Origin: UMGS172 sp964424555
GTDB taxonomy: Bacteria; Bacillota; Clostridia; Oscillospirales; Acutalibacteraceae
Direction of reading: 5' to 3'
NCBI GenBank assembly: GCA_964424555.1
Contig: CAYRIX010000004.1
Span: 1-64,000, forward strand
Length of the DNA: 64,000 nt
The translations under genes were made by a program, and so were the position numbers. The notes below the pieces were generated by a model. The model was not told where the DNA came from, did not search any database, and saw nothing but the letters and a program-made list of their open reading frames with translations. Below are positions 25,052 to 34,253 of this stretch, piece after piece. Positions within the stretch are counted from its first letter, which is position 1. Every line of letters starts with the position of its first letter.

Positions 25052-28000
25052 ATGCTGAAGCTTAAAAACATAATTAAAAATTACGATGTCGGCGATAACG
25101 AAACCGTCAAAGCACTCAGAGGAATCGACATTGAGTTCCGAAAGAACGAGTTTGTTTCCATATTGGGTCAATCGGGCTGTGGCAAGACCACCCTGCTCAA
25201 TATTATCGGCGGTCTTGACCGTTATACCGACGGCGACCTTATCATAAACGGACGTTCCACCAAGGAATACCGTGACCGTGATTGGGATACATATCGCAAT
25301 CATTCAATAGGCTTTGTTTTTCAGACCTATAATCTCATTCCGCACCAGTCGGTCCTTTCGAATGTCGAGCTGGCTCTGACGCTTTCGGGTGTTTCCAAAT
25401 CCGAGCGCCGTAAAAGAGCAATAGCCGCTTTAGAAAAGGTCGGTCTCGGTGATCAGATAGGCAAAAAGCCCAACCAGATGTCGGGCGGACAGATGCAACG
25501 TGTAGCAATAGCACGCGCCCTAATCAACGACCCTGAGATTTTACTTGCCGACGAGCCCACGGGTGCGCTTGACTCTGAAACCTCGGTACAGATAATGGAC
25601 CTTTTAAAGGAGGTCGCAAACGACCGTCTTGTCATAATGGTAACCCATAACCCCGAATTGGCCGAGCAATATTCAACACGTATAATCCGCCTTTTGGACG
25701 GACGTGTTGTCGGCGATACCGACCCGTACGATTCCTCGTCCGAGCAGGCGGATGCCGATAGCACCAATGCGGCGTCGGATTCTGTCGAAGTTCCTAAAAA
25801 GCACCGCAAAAAGAAAGAAAAAGGCACTTCAATGTCGTTTTTTACGGCATTATCCTTGAGCCTTAACAACCTCATGACCAAAAAGGGCCGTACCTTTATG
25901 ACCTCGTTTGCAGGCAGCATCGGTATCATCGGCATCGCATTGATACTGTCGCTGTCAACAGGCTTTCAGGCATATATAGACAAGGTTCAGGAGGACACTC
26001 TTTCATCCTACCCCATAACCATCAACGCCGAGGAAATGGACATGTCGGCGCTGTTTCAGTCCATGGCCGAAAATCAGATCGACCGTGAGAACCGTGAAAA
26101 AGACAAGGTCTATGCCAACACCGACATGTACGACATGATGAACGCTATGTTCAACTCGGAGTCAAAGCAGAACGACCTCAAAAGCTTAAAGGCTTGGATA
26201 GACAGCGGTGAAAGCGACATCCCCAAGTATGCAAGCGCCATCCAGTACGGCTATTCTACCCAGTTGGAGGTATATGTCAGCGACACCTCAAACGGCATAC
26301 TTGCCGCCAACGATTATGAGGCTCTGTTCGCCGACATTGCGGGCGGCGGTCAGGAAGCCGGCAAGGGAGGTATGGTCTCCATGATGACCTCCACCACTCC
26401 CATCAAGGTGTTCAGTGAAATGATCAAGGGACAGGACGGTCAGCCGATAAACGACCTTATTTACGAGCAATACGAGCTGGTCGACGGCAAAACGATGCAC
26501 TGGCCCACCAACAAAAATCAGGTCGTGCTGGTCGTAAACGAGCACAACGAGATTCAGGAATCCTTCCTTTACGCCTTGGGTCTGCTTGACCGTGCCGAGC
26601 TGGGCGAGCTGTTCAGGGGCATAATGTCGGGCAACAAAACCGAGGAAAGCGTTGAAATAGACACAAACTGGGCTTACAGCGATATGGTCGGCATGAAGTA
26701 TAAGCTTATTCTTCCAACTGATAAATTCAAGGGTCTTGACACCGACGGCGACGGGATAAACGACCGTTGGATAGACATGAGCCGTGACGAAGCATATATG
26801 AAGCTGTTGCTGGCCTCGGCCGAGGAGCTGGAGATCGTAGGTATCATCCGCCCTAAGGAAGACGCTGTTTCAACGGCTCTGCAGAACACAGCCGTTGCTT
26901 ACACCGCCGAGCTTACCGATTGGTATCTCAACGAAACGGCCAATTCGGAAATAGTCAAATACCAGCAGGCCAACCCGACCGTTGATGTTTTAACAGGTCT
27001 CCCTTTTATGACCGATCTGCCCGAAACCGAACCTGAAAAGGCTTCCGATTTCAAGGCATGGATCGCAGCCCTTAACACCGCCAAAAAGGTTGAAGTGTAT
27101 TCCCATATCACAGTCACACCTGACAGTGCCACACTGCAAAAGATGGTCAATGACGAAATGGTGAAGTATCCTGACCGTTCTGCGCAGGAAGCCTTGCTTG
27201 TAAGCATCTACACCCAAAGCCAGTCAGATATGACCGAGGAGGGTGTCCGTGAACTGCTTGTCAGCATGACCGATGAGCAGCTTTACGAGCTTGTAAAAAA
27301 CACGGTCACTGCCATGGCACAGCAGCAGTATGCCGCAGCAGCAGGACAGCAGCTGGCCGCCATGACCCCCGAGCAGATGTCCGCCGCACTCGATGCTAAG
27401 GTGGCCGCCTCTGACGAGTCCGCTTTAAGCGATCTTTACGACCTCACCTCTGAGCTGAGATATTCTAAATCGACCTTAAAAGAGAACCTCAAGGACATGG
27501 GCTTTTCCGACAAGGACGACCCCTCTACCTTAAACATTTATGCGTCAACCTTTGAAAACAAGGATATGATCGCTGACATAATTGAAAAATACAATCAAGG
27601 CAAGCCCGAGGAAGAGCAGATCACCTATACCGACTATGTCGCTTTGATGATGTCCTCGGTCAGCACCATAATCAATATCATTTCCTATGTGCTTATCGCC
27701 TTTGTCTCAATATCTTTGGTGGTCTCGTCCATTATGATAGGCATAATCACCTACATTTCGGTGCTTGAGCGCACAAAGGAGATCGGTGTTCTTCGCTCCA
27801 TCGGTGCTTCCAAAAAAGACATCTCCCGTGTATTCAATGCCGAAACACTTATTGTTGGCTTTGTTTCGGGTATGCTGGGTATTTTGGTAACCGTGCTGCT
27901 CAACATTCCGATAAGCCTTATTATCGAGTCGTTTTCAGATATCGAGGGCTTGGCCTCATTGCCTGTCGGCGGAGCCGTGATACTTGTCTGCATCAGCATG

Positions 28001-28081
28001 GCGCTTACTCTTATTGCAGGCCTTATACCGTCGAGGGTCGCCGCCAAAAAGGATCCCGTTGTGGCTCTCAGAACAGAATAA
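25052..28081 (+). CDS. Fused ABC transporter ATPase-permease (MacB-like)
   Basis: A 1009-residue single-chain transporter. The N-terminal LolD/MacB-type ATPase (1-230) has Walker A GQSGCGKTT (39-47), signature MSGGQ (143-147) and Walker B ILLADEP (163-169). A linker rich in Lys leads to TM1 (about 285-305), then a very long extracytoplasmic domain (about 305-865). Three C-terminal helices of the FtsX type follow, with the coupling motif YISVLERTKEIGVLRSIGASKKDI. MacB-like systems pump peptides or lipids, or transmit mechanical force, rather than import. AAAGGA precedes the ATG. Confidence 0.87.
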   Translation: MLKLKNIIKNYDVGDNETVKALRGIDIEFRKNEFVSILGQSGCGKTTLLNIIGGLDRYTDGDLIINGRSTKEYRDRDWDTYRNHSIGFVFQTYNLIPHQSVLSNVELALTLSGVSKSERRKRAIAALEKVGLGDQIGKKPNQMSGGQMQRVAIARALINDPEILLADEPTGALDSETSVQIMDLLKEVANDRLVIMVTHNPELAEQYSTRIIRLLDGRVVGDTDPYDSSSEQADADSTNAASDSVEVPKKHRKKKEKGTSMSFFTALSLSLNNLMTKKGRTFMTSFAGSIGIIGIALILSLSTGFQAYIDKVQEDTLSSYPITINAEEMDMSALFQSMAENQIDRENREKDKVYANTDMYDMMNAMFNSESKQNDLKSLKAWIDSGESDIPKYASAIQYGYSTQLEVYVSDTSNGILAANDYEALFADIAGGGQEAGKGGMVSMMTSTTPIKVFSEMIKGQDGQPINDLIYEQYELVDGKTMHWPTNKNQVVLVVNEHNEIQESFLYALGLLDRAELGELFRGIMSGNKTEESVEIDTNWAYSDMVGMKYKLILPTDKFKGLDTDGDGINDRWIDMSRDEAYMKLLLASAEELEIVGIIRPKEDAVSTALQNTAVAYTAELTDWYLNETANSEIVKYQQANPTVDVLTGLPFMTDLPETEPEKASDFKAWIAALNTAKKVEVYSHITVTPDSATLQKMVNDEMVKYPDRSAQEALLVSIYTQSQSDMTEEGVRELLVSMTDEQLYELVKNTVTAMAQQQYAAAAGQQLAAMTPEQMSAALDAKVAASDESALSDLYDLTSELRYSKSTLKENLKDMGFSDKDDPSTLNIYASTFENKDMIADIIEKYNQGKPEEEQITYTDYVALMMSSVSTIINIISYVLIAFVSISLVVSSIMIGIITYISVLERTKEIGVLRSIGASKKDISRVFNAETLIVGFVSGMLGILVTVLLNIPISLIIESFSDIEGLASLPVGGAVILVCISMALTLIAGLIPSRVAAKKDPVVALRTE

Positions 28082-28095
28082 CCAAAGCTTTATTA

Positions 28096-28130
28096 AAAAG
28101 ACATCCGCCAAAGGAGGATGTCTTTTCTTC
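28096..28130 (+). terminator. Terminator of the ABC gene
   Basis: Stem AAAAGACATCC (28096-28106) with GGATGTCTTTT (28116-28126), followed by T-rich sequence. Confidence 0.8.
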
Positions 28131-28252
28131 TGTTTTGTAACAAAATTTTAATTGATTTATTACCGCATAAGGTATAATATAGAGATATGGTATATTAAGT
28201 TGGTGGAGTGTGCCTTCACCGTTAAGTATAAATCAACATAAGGAGAAAGATC

Positions 28253-31027
28253 GTGACTGCAGCACCTAAAAACAGTTTGGGAAAGAAAAAAGAACTGCGC
28301 CTTATGACCTTTTTTATAGGTCTTTTGACGGCGGCGGCATTTTTTGTGCCGTTTATTATCTCAGGCGACGGATATTTTATATTCTTCGGAGATTTCAACG
28401 TTCAACAGATACCCTTTTATCAGCACTGTCATGAAATGGTGCGCTCGGGATCGTTTTTCGGGTGGGACTGGCAGACCGACCTCGGCGCAAACTTTATCGG
28501 TTCATACAGCTTCTACCTTTTGGGCAGTCCGTTTTTCTGGCTGACTCTTCCCTTTCCCAACTCATTTGTTCCGTACCTTATGGGCCCTCTGCTCATTTTA
28601 AAATTTGCCTGTGCCTCGCTTACCGCATATATGTACATCCGCCGCTTTACGGCACGTGCCGAATCGGCCATGGCAGGCGGTCTGATGTACGCCTTCAGCG
28701 GTTTTTCGGTCTACAACATCTTTTTCAACCACTTCCACGAGGCTATCATCGTGTTCCCTCTGCTTTTGTTGGCCTTGGAAAAGTTCATGGCTGAGAAAAG
28801 CCGAGGCTGGCTGATCTTCGCTGTATTTTTCTCTGCTCTCACCAATTATTTCTTCTTCTTCGGCATGGTGGTATTTGTCATCATTTACTGGTTTGTCCGC
28901 ATGCTGTCCAAGAGCTTTAAATTTAAATTCACTGAATTTTTGCTCATGCTGTTTGAGTGTGTTTTGGGACTTTTGCTTGCGGCCGGCATACTTTTACCAA
29001 CCGTACTTGAGATCGTACAGAACGACCGTCTAAGCAGTGTCATGAGCGGTTGGGGTGCCGTGCTGTACGGCAAGGAGCAGATATTCTTAAACGTTATCGA
29101 GTGCTTCTTCTTCCCGCCCGACCTCCCTGCCCGACCCGTATTTTTCCCCGGAGCCGAGGTCAAATGGTCGTCCTTGGGCGGTTGGCTGCCGCTGTTCGGT
29201 ATGACAGGCACCATTGCATGGCTGCAATCTGCCAAAAAAGGCACCTGGCTTCGCCGTACGCTCGCCATTTCAATAATAATGGCGCTCGTTCCGGGTCTGA
29301 ATGCCGTATTCTCCATGCTTAACACAGCCTATTATGCACGTTGGTACTTCATGCCTATACTTCTCATGTGCCTCGCTACCGCTCTCGCCCTTGAGGACAC
29401 TGAGGTCAACTGGAACTCGGCATGGCGTTGGAGCGGTGGCATAACCCTTGCCTTTGTACTGGTGATCGGTTTCCTTCCCACCGTCGACGATGCAGGCAAT
29501 ATAACCAAGTGGGGTCTTTACACCGACGCCGAGACCAATCCCTTCAAATATGTTTATCAGGTGCTCAAGCGTGCATTTGACGGTCAGACGGTGGTCGAGG
29601 GTGATTATTATGACCTGAGATTCTGGGTCACCTGTGCCATATCGCTGTTCAGCGTGCTGGCCGTGCGTGCGCTCATTCCCTTGATAAAGGAAAAGAAGAC
29701 CACAGTATTTAAACCCATCATCGCACTGATTTGTGTTGTTTCGGTGCTTTATTCCGCTTTTTATATCTCATGCGGACAATCCCACTCCTATGAGATGGAC
29801 TCGGTCATGACCGACGCTCTTATCGAGGGCGAGGTGTCTATCGAAAAAGACCCCAACGGCAATTTCTCACGTGTGGATGTATATGACGGCGTCGACAACA
29901 CAGGCCTTTATCTGAATCTCTCGTCAATTAACTATTTCCATTCCATTGTGCCCTCCAGTATAGTTGATTTTTATAACTATGTCGGCATACAGCGCTCGGT
30001 GGCAAGCCGACCTGATACCAAGTACCACGCATTACGGTCGTTGCTTTCGGTAAAATATGTTCTCGATCCTGAAATCGACAATTCTAAGGAATTCGTTGAC
30101 GAAAGCGGCGAGACCGTCATGCCTAACTACACCTTCTACTCCAACGAGAGCGGATATGACATCTACCGCAACGAAAATTATATCCCGATGGGCTTCACCT
30201 ACGATTATTATATCGACCACGAGACACTTCAGCTTTATTCCAACGAGCGGATCGTAAGCATGATGCTGAAAGGTATGCTGGTCACCAACGAGGATATCCC
30301 CGAAGTAGAACAGTATCTCAAAAATATCAATACAGAATATATTATAGGTGAGGATTCCACGGGCATGAAGCCCATCACCTTTACCTATGAATCTTTAAAG
30401 AACGACTGTGCCGCAAGAAGCGCCGTATCGTGTCACTCCTTTAAGACCTCGTCCTCGGGCTTTACTGCTCGCATTTCCATGGACAGAGACAACCTCGTAT
30501 TCTTCTCGGTGCCCTACCACGACGGATGGACCGCCAAGGTCAACGGTGTTGATGCCAAGATATATAAAGCCAACGCAGGCTTCATGGCGGTTGTTGCACC
30601 CGAGGGCGTGTGTGAGATAGTGTTCGAATTCGAAACGCCGGGACTAAAATTAGGTCTTATTGTCATGCTGGTGACCGTCGTTATCGTAGCGATATACCTC
30701 GGTGCCGTTGCGATAATCCGCAACGCAAGACCAACCACACCGCCCGACTATCCCGAGGGCAAAAGGATCTCCGAGCATATCAGCCGTTATGAGGCCGCAA
30801 ACAATGCCGCCGAAAATCCTGATGACGATCATCTGCTCGATAACATTGATAACACCAAAATAGACGCCTACGTGGGCTTCACAGGCGGCTTTACCCTTAA
30901 CGACAATGCTGTTGAGGAATTCAAAACAGGTGAACTGGATATCACACAGTTTAAGGGACTTGATGACATTCCCGATTTTAATCGCCCGTCAAATCCCCCA
31001 ACCGAGGATGACTCAAGCAACACTTAA
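28253..31027 (+). CDS. YfhO family membrane protein
   Basis: A 924-residue polytopic protein. About a dozen membrane helices carry GT-C glycosyltransferase-like features: GDFNVQQIPFYQHCHEMV (44-61) with the first-loop Asp, and GWDWQTDLGANFIGSYSFYLLGSP. YfhO of Bacillus modifies lipoteichoic acid with sugar. A soluble part follows (about 520-790), then a last helix and an acidic cytoplasmic tail with GFTGGFTLNDNAVEEF. It starts at GTG after AGGAGA. Likely role: glycosylation of a surface polymer (inferred). Confidence 0.82.
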   Translation: MTAAPKNSLGKKKELRLMTFFIGLLTAAAFFVPFIISGDGYFIFFGDFNVQQIPFYQHCHEMVRSGSFFGWDWQTDLGANFIGSYSFYLLGSPFFWLTLPFPNSFVPYLMGPLLILKFACASLTAYMYIRRFTARAESAMAGGLMYAFSGFSVYNIFFNHFHEAIIVFPLLLLALEKFMAEKSRGWLIFAVFFSALTNYFFFFGMVVFVIIYWFVRMLSKSFKFKFTEFLLMLFECVLGLLLAAGILLPTVLEIVQNDRLSSVMSGWGAVLYGKEQIFLNVIECFFFPPDLPARPVFFPGAEVKWSSLGGWLPLFGMTGTIAWLQSAKKGTWLRRTLAISIIMALVPGLNAVFSMLNTAYYARWYFMPILLMCLATALALEDTEVNWNSAWRWSGGITLAFVLVIGFLPTVDDAGNITKWGLYTDAETNPFKYVYQVLKRAFDGQTVVEGDYYDLRFWVTCAISLFSVLAVRALIPLIKEKKTTVFKPIIALICVVSVLYSAFYISCGQSHSYEMDSVMTDALIEGEVSIEKDPNGNFSRVDVYDGVDNTGLYLNLSSINYFHSIVPSSIVDFYNYVGIQRSVASRPDTKYHALRSLLSVKYVLDPEIDNSKEFVDESGETVMPNYTFYSNESGYDIYRNENYIPMGFTYDYYIDHETLQLYSNERIVSMMLKGMLVTNEDIPEVEQYLKNINTEYIIGEDSTGMKPITFTYESLKNDCAARSAVSCHSFKTSSSGFTARISMDRDNLVFFSVPYHDGWTAKVNGVDAKIYKANAGFMAVVAPEGVCEIVFEFETPGLKLGLIVMLVTVVIVAIYLGAVAIIRNARPTTPPDYPEGKRISEHISRYEAANNAAENPDDDHLLDNIDNTKIDAYVGFTGGFTLNDNAVEEFKTGELDITQFKGLDDIPDFNRPSNPPTEDDSSNT

Positions 31028-31034
31028 ACAACTA

Positions 31035-31066
31035 ATAACCGCCGCACATTAATTGTGCGGCGGTTA
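31035..31066. terminator. Convergent terminator between YfhO and AbrB-like genes
   Basis: A GC-rich 14-bp stem (31035-31048 with 31053/31054-31066) with a 5-nt loop. Both flanks are only modestly T/A-rich. Confidence 0.75.
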
Positions 31067-31079
31067 TACTTTCAATAAT

Positions 31080-31232
31080 CTATTGGGCTTTTACGAGCTG
31101 AATCGCTCCGTTGACAACCGTTATTTCGAGCTTGTCATAGGCACCGATACCAAGCAGCTCACGTAATTCTGACGGCAGAACAATTCTCCCAACCGAATCA
31201 ATTGTTCGGATGGATTTAAATTGAATATCCAT
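31080..31232 (-). CDS. AbrB/SpoVT-like DNA-binding protein
   Basis: A 50-residue swapped-hairpin AbrB domain with nothing else. The pattern IRTIDSVGRIVLPSELRELLGIGAYDKLEI matches AbrB/Abh/SpoVT N-terminal domains, which bind DNA as dimers or tetramers and act as transition-state regulators. The ATG at 31230-31232 follows AAAGGA. It lacks the multimerisation domain of AbrB. It sits behind a structured leader with a terminator, so expression is probably attenuated. Confidence 0.85.
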   Translation of the reverse strand: MDIQFKSIRTIDSVGRIVLPSELRELLGIGAYDKLEITVVNGAIQLVKAQ

Positions 31233-31292
31233 ATTTATTTTCCTTTCAAAATTTGATGTGCACACTTCTGCTCTTCGACCCGATCGCTGCCT

Positions 31293-31453
31293 AAAAAACA
31301 AAAAAGTGCGCAGTTTGAAACCACGCACCGAAAAATGCAGTGGTTATTGCTGCGACACAACTTATTTCTGCCTAATCATGCAAAAATCAACCACGCATTT
31401 TTACCAAAGTAAAAACAGCATGATTAAGCAATAAAACATAAGATTGTGTCGCA
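31293..31453 (-). ncRNA. Candidate attenuator leader RNA of the AbrB-like gene
   Basis: Transcribed leftward from the promoter at 31459-31487. The RNA starts directly with a long imperfect hairpin: arm 31418-31453 pairs with 31351-31381 (TGCGACACAA and TAATCATGC match at the two ends), with a 36-nt apical loop (31382-31417). Next come alternative folds. An anti-terminator pairs AACCAC with GTGGTT (31340-31345 with 31319-31324). A terminator pairs ACCACGCAC with GTGCGCAGT (31320-31328 with 31306-31314) and is followed by a U-tract (31293-31305). They share bases, so they exclude each other. AACCACGCA also recurs in the apical loop (31389-31397). I cannot match it to a known riboswitch class. 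It fills most of the 425-bp gap before yfbR. Confidence 0.6.
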
Positions 31454-31458
31454 CAATT

Positions 31459-31487
31459 ATATTACCATAAAAATTTTTCAATTTCAA
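31459..31487 (-). promoter_or_regulatory. Promoter of the AbrB leader RNA
   Basis: On the minus strand TTGAAA (31482-31487), 17 bp, TAATAT (31459-31464). The predicted start, near 31452, coincides with the first base pairs of the leader hairpin. Confidence 0.55.
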
Positions 31488-31582
31488 GAGCAAAGATTGT
31501 CGAATTGTGAAGAAATTACACCAATTTGTGAATTATATTCGTTTTTTGCGGTGGCTTTTTCGATCTTTCTCGGTTCGATAGG

Positions 31583-31611
31583 TTGATTTTTGATTGAAAC
31601 AATACTATAAT
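31583..31611 (+). promoter_or_regulatory. Sigma-A promoter of yfbR
   Basis: TTGATT (31583-31588), 17 bp, TATAAT (31606-31611). It overlaps the in-frame ATG at 31610, which therefore cannot be the start. The remaining sequence between 31488 and 31582 is AT-rich with nothing else recognised. Confidence 0.65.
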
Positions 31612-31657
31612 GATAACTGATAACACTGTCTTTGCATTACTTTTAAGGATGGATAAT

Positions 31658-32230
31658 ATGAGTCATTTTTACGCAATGCTTTTCCGCATGAAATATATCG
31701 ACCGTTGGGCTCTTATGCGCAACACCCGCAAGGAGACCTTGGCGGAGCACACCCTTGAAACAGCCTTTATTGCGCACGCTTTGGCCGTCATTCAAAATAA
31801 GCGCTTCGGCGGCTCGGTCGATGCCGACAAGGCGGCCGTGCTGGCGCTTTTTCACGACGCTCCCGAGATAATCACGGGGGATCTGCCCACGCCGATAAAA
31901 TACTATAACGCCGATATAAAAAACATCTACAAAGAAATTGAAAATGCCGCTGAAAACCGTCTTTTAGGTCTTTTGCCTGATGACCTAAGGCCCGAATTCG
32001 AGCAGGTCTTCTCGACCGACGACGCAGAGCTTAGGCTTATTGTCAAAGCGGCCGACAAGCTTTCGGCACTTATCAAATGCCGTGATGAGCTTTCCTTGGG
32101 CAACAGTGACTTTTCAGCCGCCGAAAGGTCAACGCTTGAATCGGTAAAAACCTTGGGGCTTCCTGCCGCCGATGTTTTTATTGACGAATTTCTGAAAAGC
32201 TTCTCACTGCCGCTCGACGAGCAGAAATAG
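31658..32230 (+). CDS. yfbR: 5'-deoxynucleotidase YfbR-like HD protein
   Basis: A 190-residue HD-domain phosphohydrolase that dephosphorylates deoxynucleoside monophosphates. It aligns along its whole length with E. coli YfbR: SHFYAMLFRMKYIDRWALMRN at the N-terminus, AEHTLETAFIAHALA with H31, LFHDAPEIITGDLPTPIKY with H66-D67 and D75. ATG 31658 is preceded by AAGGATGG. Confidence 0.88.
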   Translation: MSHFYAMLFRMKYIDRWALMRNTRKETLAEHTLETAFIAHALAVIQNKRFGGSVDADKAAVLALFHDAPEIITGDLPTPIKYYNADIKNIYKEIENAAENRLLGLLPDDLRPEFEQVFSTDDAELRLIVKAADKLSALIKCRDELSLGNSDFSAAERSTLESVKTLGLPAADVFIDEFLKSFSLPLDEQK

Positions 32231-32280
32231 CAAGTGTTATCAGTGTGATTTTCAGTCGAACCGTGACGACACTTAGGCAG

Positions 32281-32309
32281 TTGCATTTTTTTAAGCAATG
32301 TGGTATAAT
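32281..32309 (+). promoter_or_regulatory. Sigma-A promoter of the pseudokinase gene
   Basis: TTGCAT (32281-32286), 17 bp, TATAAT (32304-32309) with an extended TGTGG context. Confidence 0.65.
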
Positions 32310-32377
32310 ATTCGCATGTAACCTACCGCTATGGCGGTCGGTCTTTTGCGGTAATTTACAAGAAAGGGAATTTTATT

Positions 32378-34135
32378 ATGATAAATCCTGATAATCTTTG
32401 TCTCGGATGTATGAACGAAAAAGTAACAGAGGGCAAATGTCCCATCTGTGGTTACAACCCTGACGAACCCCACAATCCGTCATATTTAGCCCCCGGCACC
32501 ATGCTTGACTCCCGTTATTGCATAGGCAAGATAATTGATCAGAACGGCGAGGGTGTTACATACCTTGGCTTTGATACCGTTACTGCCGTCACCGTCAATA
32601 TTCGTGAGTTCTTTCCACAGGGCCTTTGCGAGCGTGACACCGACGGCTTGACCGTGCTCATGCTCTCGGGCAATGAATACATTTACAACGATTCTCTCGC
32701 CAAGTTTGTCGAGCTTTCACGTGAGCTGTTCAGACTTAACGAGCTTCCTGCTCTTTTTGACGTACTGGATGTGCGAGAGTCCAACAACACGGCCTACCGC
32801 ATCACCCGTGCCGTACCGGGAATTTCCTTGAGAGAATTCTTGATGCGCAATGGCGGAATGCTCAACTGGGATCAGGCCAGAAGCCTGTTTGCTCCGTTGG
32901 TTGCTTCGATCTCCGCAATGCATAATGCAGGCATCATCCACCGTGGCATTTCTCCCGACACACTTATTGTCGGTAAGGACGGAAAGCTTCGTCTGAGCGG
33001 CTTCTGTATTTCGGATTGCCGCACGGCAAAAAGTGCTCTCACCTCACAGCTCTTCCCGGGATTTGCCGCTGTCGAGCAGTACGGTGCCGTCGGAACTCAA
33101 GGCCCTTGGACCGATATTTATGCCTTTGCGGCAACCATTTACCGTACACTTGTCGGCAATCCTCCTCCCGAGGCAACCGACCGTCTCGAAAACGATAATA
33201 TGACAATACCTGCCAAGATCGCCCGTGAAACTCCTAAAGCGGTTCTCGAAACCTTGGCCAACGCTTTGCAGGTATTACCCGACGACCGTACACAAAACAT
33301 TGAGGATATGCGCCGAGGTTTGTCCATTTCATCGGCTCAGGTCACTGCAGGAACAACAAATGTTGCCCGTCAAGCACCTGCCCCCGCAAGAGCTGCTGCA
33401 GGCACAGTCAAAGACAACACTGCTGACAATCACAAAAAGAACACCAAGAAAAAGGATAACACGGGCAAGGTATATGGCCTTGTCGCAGGTATAGTCACTG
33501 CTGTTTTCCTTGGTATTATCATCGTCATAGTCCTTTGGATGCTTGGTATAATCGGCGGTAATGAAACCACCGACACCACAAGCTCAGGTAACGGGCTTGA
33601 TAATGTTTCGATTATCAGCACTCCAAGCGAGACTACGCCCTTGGAATCAACGTCAAACGGCAAGCTCGAGCTTGTAAACTTCATTGGCAGAAAGTATGTC
33701 GATACGGCGGCCGACCCGTCTTACAAGGACGATATCAAGTTCAAGGTGGTCTCCAAGCAATACAGTGATGAATTTCTTAAAGGACAGATAATCAGTCAGA
33801 ATCCCAAGGCAGGGGAAATAATTGAGGTCGGCACCACGATCGAAGTGGTCGTCAGCCTTGGTCCCTCGACCGTTACAATGCCCGATGTCACGGGATATGA
33901 CCGTGATTCGGCACTTTTGAAGCTGATTGAATGCGGCTTTGATTACGAAAACATCACCTTTGAGTACAAATACATGGAGGACAAATCACCGGGAGTGGTT
34001 ATTCAGACCGACCCCGAAGCCGATATGCGTGTTAATATAGACTCCAAGGTGACGGTTGTTCTCAACTCGTTCACAGGCTTCCCGACCGACCCTCCCACAG
34101 CCGACAACAGCTCCGACTCGGGCGCTGCTCAATAA
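32378..34135 (+). CDS. Zinc-ribbon PASTA pseudokinase
   Basis: A 585-residue membrane protein. A zinc ribbon (C8, C11, C21, C24) precedes a Ser/Thr kinase fold (about 45-310), a Lys-rich linker, one TM helix (about 365-392) and two extracellular PASTA domains (about 430-495 and 499-563). PASTA kinases (PrkC) sense muropeptides and lipid II. Here the catalytic residues are gone: the beta-3 Lys is R76 (VNIREFFP), HRD is HRG (188-190) and DFG is SGF (207-209). The glycine-rich loop is also degraded (DQNGEGVTY). It should bind ligands outside the cell but not phosphorylate. AAAGGG precedes the ATG. Confidence 0.85.
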   Translation: MINPDNLCLGCMNEKVTEGKCPICGYNPDEPHNPSYLAPGTMLDSRYCIGKIIDQNGEGVTYLGFDTVTAVTVNIREFFPQGLCERDTDGLTVLMLSGNEYIYNDSLAKFVELSRELFRLNELPALFDVLDVRESNNTAYRITRAVPGISLREFLMRNGGMLNWDQARSLFAPLVASISAMHNAGIIHRGISPDTLIVGKDGKLRLSGFCISDCRTAKSALTSQLFPGFAAVEQYGAVGTQGPWTDIYAFAATIYRTLVGNPPPEATDRLENDNMTIPAKIARETPKAVLETLANALQVLPDDRTQNIEDMRRGLSISSAQVTAGTTNVARQAPAPARAAAGTVKDNTADNHKKNTKKKDNTGKVYGLVAGIVTAVFLGIIIVIVLWMLGIIGGNETTDTTSSGNGLDNVSIISTPSETTPLESTSNGKLELVNFIGRKYVDTAADPSYKDDIKFKVVSKQYSDEFLKGQIISQNPKAGEIIEVGTTIEVVVSLGPSTVTMPDVTGYDRDSALLKLIECGFDYENITFEYKYMEDKSPGVVIQTDPEADMRVNIDSKVTVVLNSFTGFPTDPPTADNSSDSGAAQ

Positions 34136-34141
34136 ATGCTC

Positions 34142-34176
34142 ACCACCCGAAGGTTTTACTTTTGGGTGGTTTTTTG
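34142..34176 (+). terminator. Terminator of the pseudokinase gene
   Basis: ACCACCC (34142-34148) pairs with GGGTGGT (34164-34170), followed by six T. Confidence 0.8.
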
Positions 34177-34187
34177 TTGGCAACTTC

Positions 34188-34216
34188 TTGACATATACAC
34201 ATTATAATGATAGACT
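34188..34216 (+). promoter_or_regulatory. Promoter of rsmE
   Basis: TTGACA (34188-34193), 17 bp, TAGACT (34211-34216). Confidence 0.55.
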
Positions 34217-34253
34217 AAAATGGTATGTAAATTACGTTCAAGAGGGAAGAAAA

